DNA of 64,000 bases, taken from NCBI RefSeq assembly GCF_024166365.1, contig NC_064831.1, positions 48,609,768 to 48,673,767 of the forward strand, in the 5' to 3' direction. Below are positions 56,053 to 64,000 of the stretch, piece after piece. A program made the position numbers and the translations under genes. This DNA is from Elephas maximus indicus (Eukaryota; Chordata; Mammalia; Proboscidea; Elephantidae). The notes under the pieces are model-generated. The model was not told the origin of the DNA, did no database searches, and was given only the letters and a program-made list of their open reading frames with translations. How positions within the stretch are numbered: position 1 is the stretch's first letter; each line of letters opens with the position of its first letter.

Positions 56053-57323
56053 GCTTGACCTCCTCTCATATTTCATGTCCTCCCCTCATCTCAGGACCAG
56101 CCTTCAACTGGGATCCCCAAGATTATGTAGGGAGTTGATGGCACTGCCCCCCAGCAGGGTTCCTTTGGCTGCCTTCACCCCAGTCAGCCTATGGCTGAGA
56201 AGGTGTCTCTCCTATTCTTCAGCCATCACAACACTGTATTAAGCTGTATGACAATTGTCTATTTAGTTGCTTCCACCATAAGACCATCAGCTTCTTGAAA
56301 GCATGGTCTGTCTTGTTCACTGTTGTATCCACAACGTTAAGCACAAAGTTTGCCACATAGTAGATGCTCAATAAGTCTTTAAGGGAATGAATGCATGCGT
56401 GCATAAATGAATGGATGGTTGAATAAATGGGATCGTGGCTGGTCCTCAGTGTCCAAGAGTGTCACCAGCCCTTTCAACCCCAGGCCCTGACATGGAGAAG
56501 CTCCAAGGAGGCTCACAGGTCTGGTCAGGCCCATTCCTCATCATGCAGCCCCCAAATCCCTGCCCTATACAGCATGTACCGCGTGCTTCACCTTGTAACC
56601 TCCACCCATGGTTTATTTTTGCCTTGAATAGTAACCTTGGGGCTGTTTGGTCAAGTTCATGCTTATTGGTTTCTTGATGCAGCAAGCGTTTATCTTTGCA
56701 AAACCTGAGAAGCAGAGTCCAGCAGCAGGAGAGGGACCATTCCTGCAGGGAAAGGGGCCAGGGGCTCCCTAGCCACCTCTGTTCTCACTCCCACTTTTTC
56801 CCTGCTTATCTCTGGTCTCAGGACAAACTCTCTCTGGCATCCTTCACTTACTGGAAGTCAGAGATGGGACCATCTTAGGACTCACATATCTCAGAACCAG
56901 AGCACCCCTGCGATAATCTCCTGACCTCTTTGTTTTCCAAGAGGTGGAAGCTGAGGCCCAGCTGGTTTGGAAAACACCAGGACTAGACCCAGTATGGCTG
57001 ACTTAAGAAACCAAGGACACCTCATTACACACCCTAGACACTGTAGAGCAGAACTGATCCAGACCCCTCATTTTCCAGATGAGGAAACTGAGGCCCAGAA
57101 AAGTTAAATGTCGAGTTCAGGGTCAACCAGGATGAGCTAACAAAAAACTAGAGCTTCATGGAGCTCTCCTGACACGTGATCACACGAAATACAATAGCTA
57201 AATATGAACCAAATAGTTCTTAATGTCTAACGCCACATTGCCTACAAAAGCAAATATAATAAAGCCCAGAGACAACTTGGCCAGTTGTTTGTCTCATGTG
57301 AAATGCCTTGACTTCACGCTCTC
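56053..57323. other. No gene recognised; MIR-like pieces
   Basis: MIR-like wording occurs near 56330-56400 ('agtagatgctcaataagtct') and 57070-57130 ('gatgaggaaactgaggccca'). Nothing coding is supported. Confidence 0.5.
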
Positions 57324-57332
57324 GGCTTTCTT

Positions 57333-57699
57333 TACCTGCTGATGTGGAATTGATTCTGACTCATAGTGACCCTATAGGAGAGAGTGGAATGGCCCCATAG
57401 TGTTTCCTAGGCTGTAATCTTGGCATAGTGGTTGAAGAGCTTGGCTCCTAATCAAAAGGTCGGTAGTTTGAATCCATCAGCTGCTCCTCGGAAGCCCTAC
57501 GTGGCAGTTCTACTCTGCCCTACAGGGTCGCTATGAGTCAGAATCAACTCAATGGCAATGGGTTTGGTGTTTGTTTGTTGGTTGGTTTAATCTTTACAGA
57601 AGCAGACTGCCACATCTCCTGTGGAGCGGCTGGTGGGTTCAAACCACTGACCTCTCAGTTAGCAGCCAGTGTTTAACCACTGCACCATCAGGGCTTTTT
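57333..57699 (-). mobile_element. AfroSINE (minus) split by a second AfroSINE
   Basis: The outer element, in two parts (57333-57421 and 57595-57699), is flanked by 'ggctttctt' (57324-57332) and 'ggctttgtt' (57700-57708). Confidence 0.88.
57422..57587 (+). mobile_element. AfroSINE (plus) nested in the previous SINE
   Basis: Head 'ggcatagtggttgaagagct', tail of GTTT units. Short duplication 'taatctt' at 57415-57421 and 57588-57594. The head lacks the usual first 10 or so bases ('ggagccctgg'). Confidence 0.88.
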
Positions 57700-57946
57700 G
57701 GCTTTGTTCAAAGTCACCACATAAATGCAGTTCACCACAGCAACACTTTATAGCGTGGAAGTGCAATTGTTAAAAGACTGATTTCAATGACGTCATGGTC
57801 AGCGTGCCTTCTGTGGGGTGCTGAAGGCGTGGCAAAGGACGTGCCGGTCTGTCCTAGCTCCTTTAACTTCCAGGGCTGCCAAGGAGCCGCCTTCAGCTCC
57901 GAAAGTGTTGTGTTGTGCTGAGAACACAGTCTCAGGAACTGGGCTA

Positions 57947-58149
57947 AACCCAAACCCAAACCTGTTGCCGTTGGGTCGATGCCTACTCACAGCGATGTAC
58001 AGGACAGAATAGAACTGCCCCACAGAGTTTCCAAGGCTGTAATCTTTACAGAAACAGACGGCCACATCTTTCTCCTACAGAGCGGCTGGTGGGTTTGAAC
58101 CACCAACTTTTCAGTTAGTAGTTTAACCACTGCACCACCAGGGCTCCTT
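57947..58149 (-). mobile_element. AfroSINE, long variant (minus)
   Basis: Flanked by 'ggaactgggcta' (57935-57946) and 'ggaattggacta' (58150-58161), 10 of 12 bases. It contains the long-form block 'ctgtaatctttacagaaaca', also seen in the 57333 copy. Confidence 0.9.
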
Positions 58150-58191
58150 GGAATTGGACTACTTGAGTTCAAATCCTACCTCTGACCTCCC

Positions 58192-58637
58192 TGTTATGAA
58201 TTGAATTACGTCCCCCCAAAATATGTGGTAAGTCTCACTAACATAACAAGACAACCCATTCCCAAATGTGATTATAACCACAGGCATAGAGTTTATAATC
58301 CCATTTGGGAATGGGCTGTCTTTTTATGTTACCAAAACAGGGTTAGTATAGGGTGTATTTTGAATCAATCTGTTTTGAGAGATAGAGATTAAACAAACAA
58401 ACAAGAAAGCAGAGATGGGTGAAGAGAGATACCAAGCCACATGAAGATCGCCCAGGAGCAGAAGCTCAGAAGAGACAAGGACCTTCCTCCAGAGCTGAAA
58501 GAGAGAGAAAGTCTTCCCCTAGAGCCAGCACTCTGAATTCAGACTGCTAGCCTCCTAAACTGTGAGAAAATGCATTTGTATGTTAAAGCCACCCACTTGT
58601 GGCATTTCTGTCATAGAAGCACTAAAGAACTAAGACA
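58192..58637 (+). mobile_element. Solo MaLR-type LTR (plus)
   Basis: Starts 'tgttatgaattgaattacgt' followed by a C run and ends 'gcactaaagaactaagaca'. The pattern 'tcctaaactgtgagaaaatg' near the end is typical of the MST/THE1 group. It holds an internal inverted repeat ('cccattcccaaatg' at about 58256 and 'catttgggaatggg' at about 58302). The 5-bp flanks do not match well. Confidence 0.85.
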
Positions 58638-58679
58638 CCCCGCATGCTGTTGAACCACTCTAAAGATCAGCATCCTTCC

Positions 58680-58800
58680 CAGGAAAAAGGAGATGATAAC
58701 GGCACCTGCCCCGCAGTACTGTAAATGTGAAATGAGATGTCTATGGAAAGTCTTTAACTCAATGCCTGGCACATGGTAAGTGGTTTGAAATTGTTAGCTC
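58680..58800 (+). mobile_element. MIR 3' part
   Basis: 'atgcctggcacatggtaagt' and the upstream 'gagatgataacggcacctgc' fit MIR. Confidence 0.65.
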
Positions 58801-58814
58801 TGAATATTAGTATC

Positions 58815-59218
58815 CACTACCCATCTGTCAGTTTGTCATACTGTGGTGACTTCCATGTTGCTGCGACACTGGAAACTATGCCACTGGTATTTTGAATACC
58901 AGCGGGGTTACTCATGGTGGACAGGTTTCAGAGGAGCTTCCAGACTAAGACTAGGAAGGAAGGCCTAGCAATCTACTTCTGGAAAGTAGCCAGTGAAAAC
59001 CTAATAGATCACAATAGAATATTGTCTGATTTAGTGTTGGAAGATGAGCCCCCTAGGCTGGGAAGCACTGCACAATAGCTGTAACAATGGACTCGAACAT
59101 ACCAATGATCATGGAGATGACATAGGACTAGACAGTGTTTTATTTTGTTTTGTTGTGTGCATAGGGTCTTTAAGAGTAGGAGCCAACTCGACAGCAACAA
59201 ACAACAACAATATCATTA
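58815..59218 (+). mobile_element. RTE-derived short element (5' part joined to 3' part)
   Basis: Begins 'gtcatactgtggtgacttcc' and contains 'tttcagaggagcttccagac', the body shared with the tRNA-Gly SINEs, then 'ttagtgttggaagatgagcc'. It then passes into RTE 3' wording ('agccaactcgacagcaacaa') and a CAACAA tail. No RT region between them. It is either an internally deleted RTE or an RTE-derived SINE without a tRNA head. Confidence 0.65.
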
Positions 59219-59254
59219 CACATCAGGAGGAGGTAGAGTGGGAGGTTAGGAGCA

Positions 59255-59425
59255 GATCTGAGTCACACTCTCTGAGCTTGAAGCCCTGCTCGGCTCCTTC
59301 CCCTGCTCAGCTACTTCCTATGTTACGTTGGTCAAGGCACATATCCTCTCAGACACCCAATTTCTTATGGATAGTAATAGCACCTACCTTACAGGGGTGT
59401 TTTGAGGATTAGATGAGATAAAACA
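59255..59425 (+). mobile_element. MIR
   Basis: 'tgttttgaggattagatgag' and 'agctacttcctatgttacgt' match MIR. Confidence 0.7.
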
Positions 59426-60036
59426 CCCCAAGTGACTATCAAAAGTTAAGTGGTATGTATATAAAGTGCCCTTTAACCTGATTCACCAATTCCACCCCCC
59501 TGCCAGCACCTTGTCATCACCTTTATTGAGGCCTTTAGGTCCTTCGTGGGGTTCTCTGAGTTGGTTTTATGTGTGGCTGACACCCTGTGGGGACTTAACT
59601 GTAAGACTGCTTCAACTCTTATGTCAGAAAAATGATCGCATCATTTACCCAAGTAATCCCACACCAGGTAATTTATCCAGCAGAAAGATTTTTCTGAAAG
59701 GAAAAGCTCTCTGTGTGAAGTTCATTGCAGTTTTATTTATAAAGGTGAGAAATTGAAAATAGTCTGTTTGCCCCATGATAGAAAAATGGATTCATAAATT
59801 ACAGAGCATTGCCTAATGGAATATTACTCAGCCACTAAAAATGATAAGTGTGAACACTACAGTAACACGGAGAGATGTAATATTACATTACATGAGATGA
59901 AAAAAGCTGAAAGCACTTACGTCTCAAGTTACATGAAAAATACATTTGCATCTGTATACAGAATAAAAACACAGAGGAAGTCTGTCTATAAGGATGATGA
60001 GATTATAAGTATATTTTTTAATTTTTTGTTCTCTAC
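59426..60036. other. Unannotated stretch with a possible old L1 piece
   Basis: 59630-60030 ('caagtaatcccacaccaggt', 'gaatattactcagccactaa') resembles an ancient L1 ORF2/3' region on the plus strand, without an intact frame. No gene. Confidence 0.45.
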
Positions 60037-60048
60037 TGTTAACTCAGA

Positions 60049-60216
60049 GGAGCCCCGGTGGCACAGTGGTTAAGCTCTCAGTTGCTAACAGATAGGTTGG
60101 TGGTTCAGACCCTTGGGAAAAAGATGTGGCAGGCTGCTTGTGTACAGACTTACAGGCTTGGAAGCCCTATGGGGTTGCTTTCAGTCAGAATCTACTTGAG
60201 GTGATGGGTTTGGGAT
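60049..60216 (+). mobile_element. AfroSINE (plus), first of a tandem pair
   Basis: Head 'ggagccccggtggcacagtg', 3' end 'ttgaggtgatgggtttggg'. Preceded by 'tgttaactcagagg' (60037-60050) and followed by the same 14 bases (60217-60230). Confidence 0.9.
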
Positions 60217-60228
60217 TGTTAACTCAGA

Positions 60229-60426
60229 GGAGCCCTGGTGGCACAGTGGTTAAGCAGTTGGCTGCTAACTGAAAGAGTGGTGGTTTGAGCCCGCCAGCCA
60301 CTCTGCAGGAGAAAGATGTAGCAGTCTGCTTCTGTTAAGATTGCAGCCTTGGAAATTCTTTGGGGGCAGTTCTACTCTGTCCTACAGGGTCGCTATGAGT
60401 CAGAATCGATCAACAGCAACGAGTAT
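60229..60426 (+). mobile_element. AfroSINE (plus), second of a tandem pair
   Basis: Head 'ggagccctggtggcacagtg', longer body ('gcagtctgcttctgttaaga') than its neighbour, so the two are not a simple duplication. Ends 'gatcaacagcaacgagtatt' and is followed by 'attgtta', a short echo of the shared flank. Confidence 0.9.
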
Positions 60427-60837
60427 TGTTATTTGCTTTTGTGCTATGAATACTTTGCTCCAGAAACAATTTAACTGAAGGTAAGTCTCACCTGTGGAAG
60501 CACAGTGGGTACGGAGAAGTTGCTCAGAGAGTGTTGGCAGAGAGAAGAATGAATGAGTAAACAAATGAATAACCCACTGAAGGGAGTACCTTCACTCCTA
60601 TGCTGACACGAAAGCCTTGTCATTGGGGAACCAAATGAGACAGGAAGAATTTGTCCTCTTTTTCCATTTAAGCCACTGGCCCAAGGTCTATTTGGAAAAG
60701 CCATCGTGGGTCTGACGTTCCTAATGGAGCAGAAACAAGAGAGCGGATGGGGCAGTGCAGACCTGAGCAGACGTGGATTAAGAAAAAGTATGTACAAGGC
60801 TTAGCAGAGTGCCTGGCACATTGCATACACTCGCCAA

Positions 60838-61125
60838 ATGCCATGCTGGAGACCCAAGTTCAATTCCCAGTCCATGCTCCTCCTGCACAGCCACCACCTG
60901 TCCCTCAGTGGAGGCTTAGGTGATGCTGTGATGCTGGGCAGGTTTCAGCAGAGCTTCTAGACTAAGACAGACTAGGAAGAAAGGCCTGGTGATCTACTTC
61001 CAAAAATCAGTCGATGGAACTCAATGATCAGATCTGCAACCTATCATAGGGATAGCACAGGACTGGGCAGCAGTTTGTTCCATTGAGCCTGGGGTCACCA
61101 TGAGTCAGGGGCAACTCCATGGCAG
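60838..61125 (+). mobile_element. tRNA-Gly-headed SINE, second copy (head partly lost)
   Basis: Starts at the anticodon-to-B-box part ('ggagacccaagttcaattcc'), then 'cagtggaggcttaggtgatg' and 'gactaagacagactaggaag' as in the 1130 copy, with an RTE-type tail near 61100 ('gtcaggggcaactccatggc'). Confidence 0.72.
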
Positions 61126-61576
61126 ATGTAGAGACAATCCAGGAAAGGCCTCCAGGACCCCCACTGAAGAGACAGTGTCATGGAAAAAGCCTGTTCAGAT
61201 CTCCTCTCTGTCCCTTTGTGAGCATAGGTACATGAGTGGGCCCCACCTTCCTTACCTTCATGTGGCAGAATAGCTTACTGAATCTGATGTTGAATTATTT
61301 CACCTGCATCTCCACCATTACCACCATTTCTTAATTTAGAGGTGTTTTCAGGACTCGAGCAGAAGCTACTGGAAACATATTTTCCTCTCTTTTGTGAGAC
61401 CCTAAACTCATGAAAAAGATCACCTTAGGTATCCAAAGGGCAGGTGGGAAAGGGAGAGGTACTTACCTCCCTGACTGGGAGAGAACAGAGGCTGGTGTAT
61501 CACTGAGTAGCAAGAACCCAAGCAGTGCTTCCAAGTAACTCTTCAGGTAGGGAGTGGGTAGTGCGCTACCCCAGCC

Positions 61577-61768
61577 CAGGGCTTCCAACCAGTTTGTTGC
61601 AGTTTGAACTCCTGCTGAGAATTTGCATTTCTAACAAGTTTCCAGGAAGTTATACACAAGAATCACCTGGGATCTTGTTAAACATGTGATTCTGATTCAG
61701 TATATCTGGGGTGGAAATACAAATTCTTAGCAGGGGTTCACACCAGGACAAACCAGTTCAAAGCCCTG
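61577..61768. mobile_element. Palindromic hAT-like element, copy C (no SINE)
   Basis: Ends 'cagggcttccaaccagtttg' and, complemented, 'cagggctttgaactggtttg'. Inner arms 'actcctgctgagaatttgca' and the complement of 'ttcttagcaggggttcacac'. It is shorter (192 bp) because the MER5-like centre and loop are reduced to 'gaatcacctgggatcttgtt'. The flanks share 'cccagcc' (61570-61576 and 61769-61775). Confidence 0.82.
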
Positions 61769-62131
61769 CCCAGCCTCACAGGGCTTCCCATACCTCAAGC
61801 ACAACCCTAAAGAGTAGAGTTTCTGAAGGAACTATGTGGTCTGAGACAACGGACATCTCAGCAGCTGGACTTGATGTGAACAATGACAGGGACAGAAGGA
61901 CCTTTGCATAAGGTTGGGGTGAATGAAATCTAATCAAGCTGCACAGAATTTCCTGCCAGCCCATCTGGACGGGATTCAGAGCCCCCGTTGAAGCTGGCGT
62001 ATGGGAAATAAAGAAATGTGGAACTTCTCACTTTCCTACATCTGTGGACTAAGATCGCACTCTGTGGTGAACTTGCCTTTAACTGGCGCTCTCTCAAAAA
62101 AAAAAAAAATTCCTCATGTGTAACCTTTGCC

Positions 62132-62301
62132 TGGAAACCCTGGTGGCATAGTGGTGAAGTGTTACAGCTGCTGACCAAAAGGTCAGCAGTTCGAATCCAC
62201 CAGGCGCTCCATGGAAACTCTATGGGGCAGTTCTACTCTGTCATACAGGGTTGCTATGAGTCAGAATCGACTCGACTGCAATGAGTTTTTTTGGTTTGGA
62301 G
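62132..62301 (+). mobile_element. AfroSINE (plus)
   Basis: Exact 8-bp duplication 'cctttgcc' at 62124-62131 and 62302-62309. Typical short form. Confidence 0.93.
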
Positions 62302-62309
62302 CCTTTGCC

Positions 62310-63306
62310 AATTTCCATGGTGTGAATGTCCCCATATAGCCAATTTCCAGCTACCACAGTTACTGATCATGGAGGGTTGGAAAGAGATGTGCACAATTGG
62401 CTTTCCTGAGCCACTGCAAGGCAGCCCCAGCACACCACTGAGATCACACAGTGTGAGGATATTTAGAAAGCTCTTAGAAGTCTTTGTCAGTGCTGCAATC
62501 CCAGGATGCTATGTTGGTGCCTAATAATAGACAAGGCCGTTTGTTTAATCAAGAGTGATCTGCTGCATTTATTTACGTTGAAATGTGGTCGACTAGAACT
62601 GTTTGACACTCCTACCTCTGAAAAGCACCTCCCCAAAATGAGCCAGCCTCTTTGTCAATAAATAAATATAAATGTTTCGGATTGAATCTATTCCCTCCTT
62701 TGATTAAGCCGTCTTGTGACTATAAGCAGACCATGCATCTTCCTTAAGGGTCGCTGAGAGGAAATCCATAAACCTTCTCTTCATATTGTTTTTTAATTTT
62801 ATTTTTATCATGCTAAAATACATAATACATGAAATTCTTCTAGAGTAACGTCCATGAGGTTGAGGCTGAGACTGAGGCTGGCAGACCACAGTTCTAACAG
62901 GTATTTGGGGGGAAGTCATGGGGCTTTTAGTTTTTATTACCTTGGCCACCCCTATTGTTAAGGTTATTTCCTATAGGCAAGAGGAGGCCCCGCGGGCAGA
63001 TGTCTTCTTCCTCCTTTACACCAGAAGCCTTACTTGGTGGGATCAACCTTCATGAGGCATGGACTGTGAGTCCTCCAGCTTTACACCAGTGTGAAGACAA
63101 AGTTTCAGAACTCAGCAGAGATGTGGGTTGGGACTCTCTCCCAAACAGTAAAGATGCTGGTTTGAATGTCCAGAGATGCAAATCATTTTGGCTCTTTTGT
63201 TAATTAAAAGTAACTTGGGGTGTGTCAGTTTGCCTCTCTGGGTCCAATTTCTTCATCTGTAAAATGAAGACGTTGGGCTAGAGCATTCTTACCAATAAGA
63301 GGTCCC
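62310..63306. other. No recognisable gene; MIR scrap at its end
   Basis: 63215-63290 ('gtttgcctctctgggtccaa', 'cttcatctgtaaaatgaaga') is MIR-like on the plus strand. The remainder shows no feature. Confidence 0.45.
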
Positions 63307-63316
63307 TGGGTCCTTA

Positions 63317-63474
63317 AGCCCCACCCCCCGCCCCCTCCACAGCTGCTAACCAAGAGGTCAGCAGTTCCAATCCACCAGGCGCTCTTTGGAATCTGTATGG
63401 GGCAGTTCTACTCTGTCCTGTAGGGTCGCTATGATTCGGAATCAACTTGACGGTGCTGGGTTTGGGTTTTGGTT
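63317..63474 (+). mobile_element. AfroSINE (plus), head replaced by C-rich sequence
   Basis: Duplication 'tgggtcctta' at 63307-63316 and 63475-63484. The first part of the head is replaced by 'ccccaccccccgccccctcc', and the body from 'agctgctaaccaagaggtca' is normal. Confidence 0.88.
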
Positions 63475-63758
63475 TGGGTCCTTAGGGAGTAATGGCTGTG
63501 GCTGGGAGAAGGGCATCACCTTGCTATTATTCAAAAAGAAACTGTTAATGGAGATTGTACAGCACAAAGCAACTAAAACGTTGAGTATATTGGCTTTTAG
63601 CTGGAATTCTAGCTGCTTGGTGTTAACACAGCTTATCTCCAGAGGACTGGAAATGTAGATTGGTGCTGATATCTATGTCCTTACTTGATAAGAAAAGGAA
63701 AACGAATTACTCCTTAATAAATATAGGTTGTTTGAGACACAAAAGGGAATTAAAGGTT

Positions 63759-63940
63759 AGTGCCCTGGTGCCACAGTGGTTAAGAGCTCGGCTGCTAACC
63801 AAAAGGTCGGCAGTTCGAATCCACCAGCCACTCCTTGGAAACCCTATGGGGCAGTTCTACCCTATTCTATAGGGTCGTTAGGAGTCAGTATGACTTGACG
63901 GCATCAGGTTTGTTTTGTTTTTGATTTCTTTTTGGTTTTA
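63759..63940 (+). mobile_element. AfroSINE (plus)
   Basis: Near-consensus copy: 'taagagctcggctgctaacc', 'aaaaggtcggcagttcgaat', 'aaccctatggggcagttcta', with a T/G-rich tail. Probably one of the younger copies. Confidence 0.92.
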
Positions 63941-64000
63941 GTAAAAAGGCGCTGCTCCGCAATACTGCCTGGGCCCCAAGTCCTTTCATCTCTGCTTTCT

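Overview
This window looks like mammalian nuclear DNA, most likely from an afrotherian and probably an elephant. The evidence is the repeat content. More than twenty copies are present of a tRNA-derived SINE with the AfroSINE layout: a promoter head, a body reading like 'tatggggcagttctactctg', and a tail shared with RTE elements that ends in (CAACAA)n or a T-rich run. RTE/BovB-type LINE fragments and fairly young L1 copies accompany them, together with old pan-mammalian MIR, L2, MER20, MER5-like and MaLR elements. No bacterial-style gene organisation, CRISPR array or operon is present, and I could not recognise any host protein-coding exon. Almost every open frame that makes biological sense belongs to a retrotransposon.

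Layout. 1-4.4 kb: tRNA-Gly-headed SINE, L1 3' UTR fragment, two opposed AfroSINEs, MIR, and a MER20 split by a 5'-inverted RTE insertion. 5.7-14.4 kb: a minisatellite, several minus-strand AfroSINEs, a solo MaLR LTR, a short RTE insertion, an inverted pair of small DNA transposons, a locally duplicated segment, and a palindromic hAT-like element carrying an L1 tail and a SINE. 15.5-16.8 kb: the best RTE reverse-transcriptase remnant. 20.3-29.4 kb: a three-level nest in which an AfroSINE tail holds an L1, and that L1 holds a U6 snRNA-L1 chimeric retrocopy. 29.4-38.5 kb: scattered AfroSINEs, a 23-bp minisatellite and MIRs. 39.7-42.2 kb: a 2.5 kb minus-strand RTE. 42.2-45.3 kb: GC-richer DNA with VNTRs. 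45.3-51.1 kb: a young minus-strand L1 inside an old L1, flanked by a perfect 15-bp duplication. 51-64 kb: an ancient hAT element with its 8-bp target duplication, two further copies of the palindromic hAT-like element, MaLR LTRs and many SINEs.

How the parts relate. The AfroSINEs carry RTE-like 3' ends and were presumably mobilised by RTE. The U6 chimera was made by L1 machinery through template switching. I found no new defence, signalling or metabolic system. The observations most worth following are (i) the U6-L1 chimera and its nesting, (ii) a palindromic hAT-like family present in three copies, two of which carry an AfroSINE in the loop, (iii) a tRNA-Gly/RTE chimeric SINE, and (iv) an antisense open frame kept in the 3' UTR of two different L1 copies. 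All family names rest on my reading of motifs, with no database search. Boundaries without target duplications are approximate.
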